Source: Cyanobacteria bacterium SZAS LIN-3 | GTDB lineage: Bacteria > Cyanobacteriota > Vampirovibrionia > Obscuribacterales > Obscuribacteraceae | Reading direction: 5' to 3' | Length of the DNA stretch: 64,000 nucleotides | NCBI GenBank assembly: GCA_018266215.1 | Contig: JAFEAV010000001.1 | Span: 124,001 to 188,000, forward strand | Part shown: one piece after another, positions 51,443 to 60,617 of the stretch | Numbering within the stretch: position 1 is the first letter of the stretch | Layout of the letters: every line of letters begins with the position of its first letter | Translations under genes and position numbers: made by a program | Notes under the pieces: generated by a model | Told to the model about the DNA's origin: nothing | The model's database searches: none | The model's input: only the letters and a program-made list of their open reading frames with translations

Positions 51443-53407
51443 CTAGTCTTCCGAAGCTCTAAACTCAGCATCAACTACATCATCGCCGGAGCCTTGAGCA
51501 GCATAGCCGCCTCCGCCGTTGTCGTAGCCGCCGCCATCATAGCCGGCTCCACCATTGGAGCCATCACCATAATCGCCGGCACCGGGGCCGCCTGCGGCTC
51601 CGCCAGAACGCTGATAAGCAGCCTGTTGCAGGAGAACGAGGGCACCGCGAAGTTCGTTCATGATGCTCTTGATCGTTTCGAGATCCGCTTCCTCTTTGAG
51701 TTTGGTACGCAGATCAGTGACGAGCATTTCGCAACGTGATTTTTCCCCGGGGGTGACACTCTCGCCCAGATCCTTGACCTGACGCTCGACCGCGTAGCAG
51801 ATGCTGTCTGCTTCGTTGCGTACGTCGGCTTCTTCTTTGCGCTTTCTGTCGTCCGAAGCGTAGGTTTCGGCTTCTCTGACGGCGCGTTCGATATCGTCCT
51901 TCGACATGTTGGTCGAGGCCGTAATCGTGATGCGCTGCTCTTTGCCTGTCGACTGGTCACGAGCGGTTACGTTCATGATGCCGTTGGCGTCGATGTCGAA
52001 TGTGACCTCTACCTTGGGCACGCCTCTGGGAGCCGGCGGGATGCCGTCTAACCGGAAGTTGCCGAGGAGCTTGTTGTCACGAGCCATGGGGCGCTCACCC
52101 TGGAAGACGTAGATGTCTACGGCCGTCTGACTGTCGTCGGCGGTGGAGAATACTTCGGTCTTACGGGTGGGGATAGTGGTGTTTCTGTCGACCAGTTTGG
52201 TCATGACACCACCCATGGTCTCAATACCAAGTGACAGGGGGGTAACGTCGAGGAGGACTACGCCTTTGACTTCACCACCGAGTACACCGGCCTGAATTGC
52301 CGCACCAACCGCAACTACTTCGTCAGGGTTAACGGTCTGGTTGGGCTCTTTACCGCCGGTGACTTGTTTGACAAGCTCCTGCACGGCTGGAATACGTGTA
52401 GAACCACCTACCAATACGACTTCATCAAGATTATCGTAATTGAGTTTGGCGTCTTTGAGAGCCTGCTCCATGGGTCCACGGCAGCGCTCAACGAGATGTC
52501 TGGTCAACTCATTGAAACGAGCTCTGGAGAGCTTCATTTCTAAGTGCTTGGGACCGGAAGCATCAGCTGTGATGAATGGCAGAGAGATATTGGTTTCAGT
52601 AACGGAAGAGAGTTCGATCTTGGCCTTTTCAGCGGCTTCGGTCAAACGTTGCAGTGCCTGTCTGTCTTTGCGCAGGTCAATGCCTTCCAGGTTCATGAAT
52701 TCATCGGCAACCCAGGTGACTATGCAATGGTCGAAGTCGTCACCACCCAAGTGGGTGTCGCCCGATGTGGACTTAACTTCGAATACGCCGTCGCCCACTT
52801 CCAGAATGGATACGTCGAACGTGCCACCACCAAGGTCGAATACGAGAATCGTCTCGTTTTCTTTTTTATCGAGACCGTAGGCAAGCGCGGCTGCCGTAGG
52901 CTCGTTGATGATACGCATCACTTCCAGACCGGCAATCGTACCGGCGTTTTTAGTGGATTGGCGCTGCGAGTCATTGAAATAAGCAGGAACCGTAATAACG
53001 GCCGAGGTGACTTTCTCACCCAGATACTTTTCAGCATCTTCTTTGAGCTTGCGCAGAATCATCGCCGAGATTTCTTCAGGTGAGTATTCCTTGCCCTGAA
53101 TAGCTACCTTACAGCCACCATCAGCGCCCTCTTTGACCTTGTACGAAACAATCTTGCGCTCGGATTCTACTTCGGAGAAACGACGTCCGACGAAACGCTT
53201 GATTGAGTAAACCGTGTTTTCAGGGTTCAGCACCGCCTGACGGCGAGCAAGCTGCCCAACAAGACGCTCACCAGATTTGGTAAATGCCACTACTGACGGC
53301 GTTGTACGACCACCTTCGGCATTGGAAACTACGGTAGGCTGTCCGCCTTCCATCACCGCCACAACCGAGTTGGTGGTTCCCAAATCAATGCCTACTGACT
53401 TACCCAT
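51443..53407 (-). CDS. dnaK: Hsp70 chaperone DnaK
   Basis: 654 residues, full length. [17 protein letters not shown] opens the ATPase domain (about 1-385), with [29 protein letters not shown] and [10 protein letters not shown] further on; the substrate domain follows with [14 protein letters not shown] and the conserved [12 protein letters not shown]. The C-terminus has a Gly/Tyr/Asp-rich tail ending [13 protein letters not shown], as in bacterial DnaK. GGGAG precedes the ATG. No grpE or dnaJ is adjacent. An inverted repeat around a TATAAT box is upstream. Confidence 0.97.
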   Translation of the reverse strand: MGKSVGIDLGTTNSVVAVMEGGQPTVVSNAEGGRTTPSVVAFTKSGERLVGQLARRQAVLNPENTVYSIKRFVGRRFSEVESERKIVSYKVKEGADGGCKVAIQGKEYSPEEISAMILRKLKEDAEKYLGEKVTSAVITVPAYFNDSQRQSTKNAGTIAGLEVMRIINEPTAAALAYGLDKKENETILVFDLGGGTFDVSILEVGDGVFEVKSTSGDTHLGGDDFDHCIVTWVADEFMNLEGIDLRKDRQALQRLTEAAEKAKIELSSVTETNISLPFITADASGPKHLEMKLSRARFNELTRHLVERCRGPMEQALKDAKLNYDNLDEVVLVGGSTRIPAVQELVKQVTGGKEPNQTVNPDEVVAVGAAIQAGVLGGEVKGVVLLDVTPLSLGIETMGGVMTKLVDRNTTIPTRKTEVFSTADDSQTAVDIYVFQGERPMARDNKLLGNFRLDGIPPAPRGVPKVEVTFDIDANGIMNVTARDQSTGKEQRITITASTNMSKDDIERAVREAETYASDDRKRKEEADVRNEADSICYAVERQVKDLGESVTPGEKSRCEMLVTDLRTKLKEEADLETIKSIMNELRGALVLLQQAAYQRSGGAAGGPGAGDYGDGSNGGAGYDGGGYDNGGGGYAAQGSGDDVVDAEFRASED

Positions 53408-53451
53408 ACTTTGAAACTCCCTTCGGACCGTTTTGAAAGCTCAAGCTGAAG

Positions 53452-53475
53452 ATCCCAGCAAATTATACTTGGGAT
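53452..53475. promoter_or_regulatory. Inverted repeat ATCCCA-N12-TGGGAT over the dnaK -10 box
   Basis: The arms flank a TATAAT on the minus strand about 50 bp before dnaK, within the 280-bp stretch between dnaK and the MBL gene. A CIRCE element is absent. The arrangement suits a repressor overlapping the promoter; this is inferred from position alone. Confidence 0.4.
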
Positions 53476-53687
53476 ATAGGCAAGAACTTAGTAGCTATCT
53501 TAGAGTTTGTGGCCGCTTGAATTGCTTGAAAACGTGCGCCTGGTGATTAGAAATCAATCCTGAGCCCGAACTCTGGTAATAGTCCCATGATGCCAACTGG
53601 TAAAAATAACCCGGGCAAACTTATACAAAGATTCATATTTGCAAATCGCCCATCTCTAGCTTCTTTACCACCTGGGCGCAATCTCAA

Positions 53688-54449
53688 TCACATTTTTTTG
53701 GAAGCTTTGCCCGACGAATGGTCTTCAAGTGTAAGCAATTCGCCAATGGCCATGGCTTTGATATCCACCGGAGAATTTTTCTGCCGCGCCAATTTCATCA
53801 AATCCGACGATTGGAAGCGGAAAAATACCTGCTCTTTCAGGGGTTGCCAGTGCAGGGGGACCAGTCTTGCAGCTGATATCTCTTCGGCAATTTGCAATGC
53901 TTCGGTGGGCGAGGCCGTAGCGTACTTGCCGCCGATGGGCAAAAGGGCCGTGTGGACGTACTTGCCGGCCAGGGCTTCCTTGATCAGCGGCGTATAAATC
54001 GTGGCCCCCGAATGATAAAAACCGGAAAAATAATAGCCATTGACAGGCTTGCCAGGAGCAGAGCTGCGCGCAAACAAAGCCATAATCGTCTTACCCAGAC
54101 GGTTGAGCGGGTGGTGGGCAGGCACGGCGGTGATGTCCAGGCCCTGAAAATGAATAGTCTCGTTGTGGTTGATCACGATCAATTTATCGGCCGGAATCTT
54201 GCCTCGATATTTGCGCGCCATCCACTTAATCAAATTTTTGGGGCCGGCAAAATGACAATGCCAGCGCTCGTAAAGTTTTCCCGCCATCAGTGCACCATGG
54301 TCAAAGTGCCCGTGACTGAAGAGCACAATTGAAGCCTTCGGGAGACTGTCAATGTCGACGGGGGGCTGGAGATAGGGATCGACATAGATGCAAAGATTGC
54401 CTACACCAAAGCGGACGGCGCTGTGTCCTAAAAAGGTTAGATTCAACAC
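53688..54449 (-). CDS. MBL-fold metal-dependent hydrolase (UlaG-like)
   Basis: 253 residues from a GTG at 54449 with GGAG about 8 nt upstream; a GTG at 54470 would add seven residues. The zinc motif HGHFDHG (HxHxDH) sits near residue 50, with VPAHHPLNRLG, HSGAT as the later histidine, and LHWQP near the end. These are the marks of the broad beta-lactamase-like hydrolase family (L-ascorbate-6-phosphate lactonase and relatives). The substrate is not known. No neighbour gives a pathway. Confidence 0.85.
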   Translation of the reverse strand: MLNLTFLGHSAVRFGVGNLCIYVDPYLQPPVDIDSLPKASIVLFSHGHFDHGALMAGKLYERWHCHFAGPKNLIKWMARKYRGKIPADKLIVINHNETIHFQGLDITAVPAHHPLNRLGKTIMALFARSSAPGKPVNGYYFSGFYHSGATIYTPLIKEALAGKYVHTALLPIGGKYATASPTEALQIAEEISAARLVPLHWQPLKEQVFFRFQSSDLMKLARQKNSPVDIKAMAIGELLTLEDHSSGKASKKM

Positions 54450-54524
54450 GCACTTCTCCGCGGGAGGCACCGGCTAGTACAATCATGGCCTACCTATTAT
54501 CCATATTCACCACCAGGTTCAGTC

Positions 54525-56135
54525 ATGATGATAAGGCCGCTAATTTTTCTTTCAGGTGCCACCGCTTTCTCACTCCTGCTCTCCGCCAACATGCCGACAG
54601 CGGTGTACGCCAAGCCGGAGCCCAAAGAGTGGGTTAAATATTTCAGCCCGATGCCGGAAAAAAATTACTCGCTGAATAAAAATCAGGACCGAGTGATTAA
54701 GAAGAAGGGCTTCAAGCGCATCGAAATCACCGGCGCCAAACCCCTGTCAAACAAAGAACTTGGCTTCTTCGCCATTGTGCCCCTGGAGCAATTAAGCGAT
54801 ACGACTCTGATCAACCGACTGCTTGATAAGCCGGAAGTCAACGGCCTTTCGGTATTGCTGCCCTGGCACGATCTTGAGCCCAAAGAAGATCAATTTGATT
54901 GGACAAAACTGGACAACCTGCTCAGCCTGGTCAAGGCCAAGGGTAAAACCCTGATACTGCGGATTTCCACCTGCGGTGCCGACAAAGAGGCAACCTCGGA
55001 CACTCCCGACTGGGTCTTTGAAGCCGGGGCGAAATCTCTGACGTATAAGGATGAGTCGGGCAAAGAACACAAGATGCCCATATTCTGGGACACGACCTAT
55101 CTGCCGCGCTGGAATAATTTCATCCAGGCTCTGGGCAAAAAATACGACAAGAATCCCGCCCTGCATTCGGTCGGCATCACCGGTGGTGGCGCCCGCGGCT
55201 CAATGCAAATTGTCCCAGTCTTCGGCTCGCCGCTCAATAAAGAGCGCTACGAAGAAATTGAAAAGCCGCTGGTCGCGCAGCACGGCATGACGCAGAGACA
55301 GTTGGTCGAGCACTGGAAATATGTCGGCGACATTTTCCCCAAAGCTTTCCCCAACGGTCGCCTCAATCTCGATATCGACCCGCCGACGCCAAATCGCCCG
55401 GGCCAGGACAGTCTTGATGAAATCTCCGACTACCTTGTCTATCGCTACGGCGAGCGCATTTATCTCACCCGTCAAAATGTGTCGGACGCCAAGCATGGCT
55501 TCGATCAATATCGAGTGCTGCTCAAGTTTCGCCCGGATACTCTGACCGGTTATCAGGTCACACCGGATATCACCGTGGCTGAGTTGAGCAAACTGGAAAA
55601 GAATGCGCTCGATGACGGCGTCAGCTTCGTGGAGTTGCCCGCCAACCTCTTGGACTCCCAGGATGAAGCGGTAGTCAAAGCACTGGCCGATCTCAGAAGC
55701 CACATCGGCTATCAGCTGGTCTCGCAAAAGGTGCAAATACCAGGTGATGTAAAAGCCGGCGATGTGCTCAAAATCAACTTCGCCTTCACCAATCTGGGCA
55801 ACGCCTCGGCCATGCACCCGGTGCGCAATCTGGATAAGGATGATGCCGGCAGCTACAAAGTACAGATTGAGCTGCGCGACAACAACGATAAGCCTGTGGC
55901 CATTCTCCTGCACACGCCTGCCGTGCCCACCAATAAATGGCTCTCGGGCAAACCGATTACCTGGGAAGGCGATCTCAAAACCCCGGCCAAACTCAAACCC
56001 GGCGAATATAACGTCTATCTGTCATTAATTGAGCCTGAAACCAAGCGCAAACTGGAAATCCTCAATGCTCTGACCGCCGACGCGCCGAAAGCGGAGACCT
56101 CTTTAAGTGTAGGCAAATTGAAGGTTATTCAATAA
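54525..56135 (+). CDS. Exported glycoside-hydrolase-like protein (GH42/DUF4832 type)
   Basis: 536 residues. Signal peptide ends near residue 29 (LLLSANMPTAVYA). The middle (about 80-390) has the strand/helix pattern of a TIM barrel, with WHDLEPKEDQFDWTKLDNLL, a typical beta-galactosidase-like opening strand of the catalytic barrel, and LNLDIDPPTPN. The C-terminal 150 residues (VKAGDVLKINFAFTNLGNASA) form a beta domain that matches DUF4832 in position and pattern. The catalytic residues cannot be fixed by eye. The gene is followed after 9 nt by a glycosyltransferase. Confidence 0.7.
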   Translation: MMIRPLIFLSGATAFSLLLSANMPTAVYAKPEPKEWVKYFSPMPEKNYSLNKNQDRVIKKKGFKRIEITGAKPLSNKELGFFAIVPLEQLSDTTLINRLLDKPEVNGLSVLLPWHDLEPKEDQFDWTKLDNLLSLVKAKGKTLILRISTCGADKEATSDTPDWVFEAGAKSLTYKDESGKEHKMPIFWDTTYLPRWNNFIQALGKKYDKNPALHSVGITGGGARGSMQIVPVFGSPLNKERYEEIEKPLVAQHGMTQRQLVEHWKYVGDIFPKAFPNGRLNLDIDPPTPNRPGQDSLDEISDYLVYRYGERIYLTRQNVSDAKHGFDQYRVLLKFRPDTLTGYQVTPDITVAELSKLEKNALDDGVSFVELPANLLDSQDEAVVKALADLRSHIGYQLVSQKVQIPGDVKAGDVLKINFAFTNLGNASAMHPVRNLDKDDAGSYKVQIELRDNNDKPVAILLHTPAVPTNKWLSGKPITWEGDLKTPAKLKPGEYNVYLSLIEPETKRKLEILNALTADAPKAETSLSVGKLKVIQ

Positions 56136-56144
56136 ACTGGAATT

Positions 56145-57206
56145 ATGAGGATTGCCCAGCTAGCCGCCAACGTTGAATCGGTGCCCCCTTCCGGATACGG
56201 CGGCACTAATCTGGTTGTCAGCCTGTTGACCAATGCCCTGGTCGAGGCCGGCCATGAGGTCACCCTCTTTGCCACCGGCGATTCCAAGACAAAAGCCAAG
56301 CTGGTCTCCGAGCATGACTGTGCGCTGCGCTTCGACAAGAGCGTAAAGGTCAAAGACTGGCCTGCTTACGAATTGCGCAGCTTGATTAAACTTGAGCATA
56401 TGCAGGATTCCTTTGATATCGTCCACAACCATATGGGATACCAGGCCCTGCCCCTGCTGGACCGATTGAAAATCCCAACGGTTACCACCAACCACGACGC
56501 CATCAAATCCTACTGCGCGCCCATCTATTTAAGATATGGCCATCTGCCTTATGTGGCTCTTTCCGAAGCCTTCAAAAAACTGAACCATCCGGAAAAGCTC
56601 AACTATCAGGCCGTTATCTATAACGGTATAAACGTGTCCGAATTTTTGAGCGAAGAAGACGAAACAGCCAGAGCTCGCAAGTATCTGCTTTTTGTCGGAC
56701 GCATCTGTCGTGATAACGGCACGATGGAAGCGATCGAAATCGCGCGCAAATTAGCGCTGCCTCTAATCATCGCCGGCAAACTGGAAGAGGCCGATGAGCC
56801 CTACTTCCACACCTACGTCGAACCTTATCTCGAACCGGGCAAAATTGATTTTATCGGTGAAGTCGATTACGGCAAAAAACTCGTGCTCTATCAGGGCGCA
56901 ATTGCCGTGCTCTATCCAATTGCTTATGAAGAAACTTTCGGGACGGTTATGGCCGAAGCGATGGCCTCGGGCACCCCGGTGCTGGCGCTGGATCGCGGCT
57001 CGGTGCGCGAAGTGCTGGTGGACGGTAAAACCGCAGTAATAGGCAATTCGGTGGGCGATTTGATCAGCAGATTTGGTGAAATTGCGCGCATCGATCCCAA
57101 AGAATGCCGCCTGCGTGCCGTGGAATTATTCAGTGTTGAAAAAATGATGGCCGGCTATGAGAGGCTCTATCACTCGCTTGTGAAAGGGCATGTGCCGGCG
57201 CGCTAG
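56145..57206 (+). CDS. GT4-family glycosyltransferase
   Basis: 353 residues, GT-B fold. N-terminal nucleotide/acceptor half begins MRIAQLAANVESVPPSGYGGT, a Gly-rich loop common in this group, and the C-terminal donor half has LLFVGRICRDNG, the loop IEIARKLALPLIIAG, IDFIGEVDYGKKLVLYQGA, and the conserved EEtFGTVMAEAMASGTPV around residue 265 that binds the nucleotide sugar. The product is probably a cell-surface glycan or glycolipid. The pairing with the exported hydrolase suggests a related sugar polymer, by inference. Confidence 0.9.
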   Translation: MRIAQLAANVESVPPSGYGGTNLVVSLLTNALVEAGHEVTLFATGDSKTKAKLVSEHDCALRFDKSVKVKDWPAYELRSLIKLEHMQDSFDIVHNHMGYQALPLLDRLKIPTVTTNHDAIKSYCAPIYLRYGHLPYVALSEAFKKLNHPEKLNYQAVIYNGINVSEFLSEEDETARARKYLLFVGRICRDNGTMEAIEIARKLALPLIIAGKLEEADEPYFHTYVEPYLEPGKIDFIGEVDYGKKLVLYQGAIAVLYPIAYEETFGTVMAEAMASGTPVLALDRGSVREVLVDGKTAVIGNSVGDLISRFGEIARIDPKECRLRAVELFSVEKMMAGYERLYHSLVKGHVPAR

Positions 57207-57387
57207 GTCGGAATAAAATAAAAGCGATATCGGTTTGACCTTTCAGCCTAAAAACACTGCTTATATAGCCAGAAAACACAATTTTCCCGGGGAATTTGTA
57301 CACCTGGCTGGAAACATCGTTTCAAAAGTTCTGGTCATTGCAATTTTGTTGCGCTAGACTGCTGATAGAAGATTTGGAGATGCGCCA

Positions 57388-57573
57388 ATGCCTAAAACCA
57401 ATAAGAAGAAAAAGCGCACAAAGAAGAACGATGGGCTGGGCAGGGCACCCTACAATCTCGCTGTCGGTGAAATCGACGGTGTAATAATTAAGCCGGGAAG
57501 TTTTTTAGCGAGAACTGGCGGAATGGTGCCGACGGTTCGGTTAGGTCGTCGTGCCGCAGAAAAAATCAGCTAG
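57388..57573 (+). CDS. Small basic protein, probable antitoxin of the PIN toxin
   Basis: 61 residues. The first 13 residues are lysine-rich (KTNKKKKRTKKND), then LAVGEIDGVIIKPGSFLART and a short hydrophobic end. GGAG lies 8 nt before the ATG. It overlaps the PIN gene by 23 nt, an arrangement normal for toxin-antitoxin pairs. It shows no AbrB, RHH, Phd or HTH signature I recognise, so an antitoxin role rests on context. Confidence 0.6.
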   Translation: MPKTNKKKKRTKKNDGLGRAPYNLAVGEIDGVIIKPGSFLARTGGMVPTVRLGRRAAEKIS

Positions 57574-58030
57574 GCAAAATAGAACGCGAAAACGCTATCT
57601 CGTCGACACAGGTCCAATACTCTCACTGTTCAACGAACAAGATGCCTGGCATGGTAGAAGCCTGGAATTCTTCGGCGGTCTGGATTTCGACCTCGTCACA
57701 ACGGAAGCAGTCATTCATGAGGTTATCTACTTCCTTCAGAAAGCAAGAAAGCCTTCCAGCGTTATAGAGCGCCTCCTAGAGAATGTTTCAGAAGGTAGCT
57801 TGATAGTCTATTTTCTAAAGAAAGCCCACTTCGAACGGATTAAGCATCTCAAAATCCGTTACGCGGATCAGCCGAAATTAGACTATGCAGATATGACGCT
57901 TGTAGTGGCAGCTGAAGATTTGAGGCTAAGTGACATTATTACGATAGATGTGCGTGATTTTCAGCGCTTACACTGGAATCGATACAACAGCTTTAATGTC
58001 ATCTTGCCCACCCTCGAAGGGAGTAATTGA
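57551..58030 (+). CDS. PIN-domain ribonuclease toxin (VapC-like)
   Basis: 159 residues from GTG 57551. The acidic nuclease site is visible as Asp in LVDTGPI (about residue 19), Glu in TTEAVIHEV (about 60), Asp in LDYADMTLV and Asp in ITIDVRDF. The basic N-terminus precedes the domain. VapC-family enzymes cut tRNA or rRNA in the cytosol until bound by the antitoxin, which is the partner encoded upstream here. The stop converges on the GH63-like gene, 4 nt apart. Confidence 0.85.
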   Translation: MPQKKSARQNRTRKRYLVDTGPILSLFNEQDAWHGRSLEFFGGLDFDLVTTEAVIHEVIYFLQKARKPSSVIERLLENVSEGSLIVYFLKKAHFERIKHLKIRYADQPKLDYADMTLVVAAEDLRLSDIITIDVRDFQRLHWNRYNSFNVILPTLEGSN

Positions 58031-58034
58031 CCTT

Positions 58035-59285
58035 TCAACCTGAACAATCGACAAGTTCCACTGCCAGCGAATTCCAGCTCATAAAATCCGGCGCCCAGAG
58101 CGGGCGGGCTGTTTCTACATCGTAATTTTCGTGCAGCGTCTTATTTTTATCCAGGTCCAGTTGCATCGCCTTGAGCACGCGCTCGGCGATAACGGGTCGG
58201 GCATCGCTGCGGCCGTAATGCGCCAGTCCGCGACAGCACAGCGCATTGACGAGTATCCACATCGGGCCCTGCCAGTTGCTCACCATGGCACGACCGTAGA
58301 GCCCGCGCGGCGAATTATTGTACAAACGCTCGGATGCTGCATATGAAGCCAGTCCGAAAGGTCTGAGAAAATGTTCTTCGTTGAGAATATTTTTCTCAAT
58401 ACAAAGCTTCGCCCGGTCGTCGCTGGCAATGCCCATATAAACAGGAGCCAGACCAGTCCAGCTGCGCACCCGCACAAAGGACTTATCCGAGGGACAAAAA
58501 CCGACATACATATTTAGCTCTTTGTCCCAGAGCTTTTCTTCTATTTTCTGTTTAAGCACTTCGGCTTTCTTCTGATATTCGCTATGCAAATCATTAAAAC
58601 CGGCACGGTCAGCCAGTGCGGCAAAGGCCTCAAATTCACAGACAATATAAGCATTGGCGTCGACAGCCAGTATTTCGCCATCGGGAAATTTGCCCAGGTC
58701 TTCATTTTCGTCCTTGGCGGCTTCGGTCGGATAGATAAGCGCCAGATTGTCGTCAACGCCGCTCTCCAGAACATTGCGCCAGTGATAAAGACCACTTTCA
58801 TGTCGGCGATTTTTCTCAAAATATTGCAGATAGAGATGCAGCTTTTTAATTACATCATCGGATAGAAGAGTCCGGGCAGGACCATTTTTGTCTGCGGGCA
58901 ATTCTTTGATATGGCGGTTAAGAGTCTGACAGAGAAAGGGTTTGGCCTGGTCGCCCTTGTCCCATATCCGGTGCGGTGAAACAGTACGAGGTATATGCCC
59001 GTCCGCTTCCTGCAGAGCCAGGAAGTTTCGCACCACATCCGGTGCCAGGTCGGGAATACCAAGGCGCGGGGCTACCTGCGAAAAGAAACAGGCGTCCCAG
59101 TCGTACATCTGAAGATAGTGACCGACGGTAGAGCGCTCAGATACCCCGGCCTTATCATCCGCGCCGGCTTTGACGCCGAAGCTGGGGGTGACAAATCGAT
59201 AGGGCAGGCTGCCTTCAGGATTATGCACGCACGTCGGCGCCTGGCTCTTCAAAAAACCTTCAATCCCTGAAAATTTACTGGTCAT
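58035..59285 (-). CDS. GH63-like (alpha/alpha)6-barrel glycosidase
   Basis: 416 residues. Marks are YLQMYDWDACFF near residue 60, DGHIPRTVSPHRIWDKGD near 95-115 (a substrate-binding loop of the clan), the acid residue in ESGVDDN (about 175), and near the end SWNSLAVELV supplying the other catalytic carboxylate. These fit the GH63 family of mannosylglycerate hydrolase and related trehalase/glucosidase-like enzymes. No signal peptide, so it is cytosolic, acting on a stored or imported disaccharide. Which sugar is not determined. The 24-nt gap to a TPR gene upstream suggests co-transcription. Confidence 0.8.
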   Translation of the reverse strand: MTSKFSGIEGFLKSQAPTCVHNPEGSLPYRFVTPSFGVKAGADDKAGVSERSTVGHYLQMYDWDACFFSQVAPRLGIPDLAPDVVRNFLALQEADGHIPRTVSPHRIWDKGDQAKPFLCQTLNRHIKELPADKNGPARTLLSDDVIKKLHLYLQYFEKNRRHESGLYHWRNVLESGVDDNLALIYPTEAAKDENEDLGKFPDGEILAVDANAYIVCEFEAFAALADRAGFNDLHSEYQKKAEVLKQKIEEKLWDKELNMYVGFCPSDKSFVRVRSWTGLAPVYMGIASDDRAKLCIEKNILNEEHFLRPFGLASYAASERLYNNSPRGLYGRAMVSNWQGPMWILVNALCCRGLAHYGRSDARPVIAERVLKAMQLDLDKNKTLHENYDVETARPLWAPDFMSWNSLAVELVDCSG

Positions 59286-59309
59286 TAGTCTCTCTGCAAA
59301 ATGTTTTGG

Positions 59310-59996
59310 TCAATCTTTGCCGGGGGCACTTAGCAACTTTTTCGCCTCGTCTGCTCGACCGGTCCAATAGAGTACTACAGCGTAGTCTTGCTTGAGTGAA
59401 GCAATATCATAATGACCTTCGACGGTCGGCGCTTGCGAAAGTGCCTCTTTGTAGAGCGACTCAGCCGGCTCAAACTGGCCAAGGGCACGGTCCATATTGG
59501 CCAGCAAATGCCTGTATACAAACGTTGAATATTTATCGTCCTCGGTGGCGCTGGGCGCACTGCTTTTTTCTTTAGCCCTGTTCAGCGCCTGCTCCAGCTC
59601 GGCCTGCCGTCTCAGTATAGTCGGCCGGGCCTCCTGCTCCAGCGGCTCGGCCTGACCGGCCAACCCTTCAGCTCGCAAGAGTTGCGCGTAAGCCAGGGCG
59701 ACCTCGTCCTTGAGCGGATGGAGTTGCAGGGCAGGGCCTGTAAGAAACGACTGAAGAGCGCCCCTGTACCAGGCCTCGGCTTCCTTGTAATCGCCCCGAG
59801 CGGCATCAAGATTAGCCTTGCGCCACAGTGTTCGAAAATTTTCGGCGGCTATGGCCGCATGGGCCGTGCCGCATATAGGCAGTCGCTCGCTTTCGGCGGC
59901 CAGAGCCGGAGAATGGGTGGCACCAAAGGGTGACCAACCAGCGGCCACAGCCACACAACTAATGGCGATTGGAACAAACTGGCGCTTCAGATTCAT
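59310..59996 (-). CDS. Exported TPR-like protein
   Basis: 228 residues from ATG 59996 (GGA 9 nt upstream); the frame also opens at a TTG 21 bases earlier. Signal peptide ends near residue 34 (GATHSPALAAES). Helix pairs in AWYRGALQSFLTGPALQLHP and AESLYKEALSQAPTVEGHY give two or three TPR-like repeats, the rest is helical. It is likely a periplasmic scaffold. No partner is identified, although it precedes the glycosidase. Confidence 0.75.
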   Translation of the reverse strand: MNLKRQFVPIAISCVAVAAGWSPFGATHSPALAAESERLPICGTAHAAIAAENFRTLWRKANLDAARGDYKEAEAWYRGALQSFLTGPALQLHPLKDEVALAYAQLLRAEGLAGQAEPLEQEARPTILRRQAELEQALNRAKEKSSAPSATEDDKYSTFVYRHLLANMDRALGQFEPAESLYKEALSQAPTVEGHYDIASLKQDYAVVLYWTGRADEAKKLLSAPGKD

Positions 59997-60124
59997 GTGC
60001 GAAGGTCCTGTTTTCAAATTGAGCGGAGGGCTGCTCGGCCCCTGATAAGGATACTGACGGCAGACGGGCCAATTTTAGAGCGTAATCCAGATTAAGACAG
60101 TGATGGCTGCACTGGACACCATAA

Positions 60125-60142
60125 CGTCTCTTAAAATAGACG
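60125..60142. promoter_or_regulatory. Inverted repeat upstream of hipBA, possible operator
   Basis: CGTCT-N8-AGACG in an AT-rich stretch about 120 bp before hipB. Also in this stretch are TTGACA and TATAAT at about 60200-60224 with a spacer of only 13 bp, too short for a normal sigma-70 promoter. HipB-type repressors use inverted repeats here, so autorepression is plausible. Confidence 0.3.
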
Positions 60143-60260
60143 ATAATCAATTTTACATCCATTATAATATACATAAAAAGGCGGGTGGGCACAAACAGCT
60201 TGACAATATCGTCCAAGTTATAATACGCTAAAAGGAATACAGTCCACTTTAATAGACATT

Positions 60261-60617
60261 ATGCAAAAGCCAGCAATCACCTCTGCTACGCCCATTCCCG
60301 TCCGTCGAGCCCTTCGCAAGCTGGGGCAAGACATTCGGGACGCGAGGCTGCGCCGCCGCATACCGACCGCACTCCTGGCGCAAAGGGCATCAATAAGCCG
60401 TATGACCTTGTATAAGGTAGAAAGGGGCGACGAAAATGTATCAATGGGCACTTACGCCACAATCATGTTTTCACTGGGCATGATCGACCGAGTAGGCAGT
60501 CTGGCGGATCCGACAGAAGACGCACTCGGACGTCAGCTCGATGAAGAACGTCTGCCCAAGCGGATCAGGCTGCCACGAAAAAAAGACGCAGCTTCTGCCG
60601 CTCATATCGCACCATGA
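60261..60617 (+). CDS. hipB: HipB-like HTH antitoxin
   Basis: 118 residues. An XRE-type helix-turn-helix lies at about 20-85: LGQDIRDARLRRRIPTALLA, then RASISRMTLYKVERGDENVS, ending near GMIDRVG. HipB binds DNA as a dimer, represses its own operon and neutralises HipA. The stop shares four bases (ATGA) with the hipA start, so the two are translationally coupled. The C-terminal 35 residues are basic and would reach into the toxin. Confidence 0.88.
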   Translation: MQKPAITSATPIPVRRALRKLGQDIRDARLRRRIPTALLAQRASISRMTLYKVERGDENVSMGTYATIMFSLGMIDRVGSLADPTEDALGRQLDEERLPKRIRLPRKKDAASAAHIAP

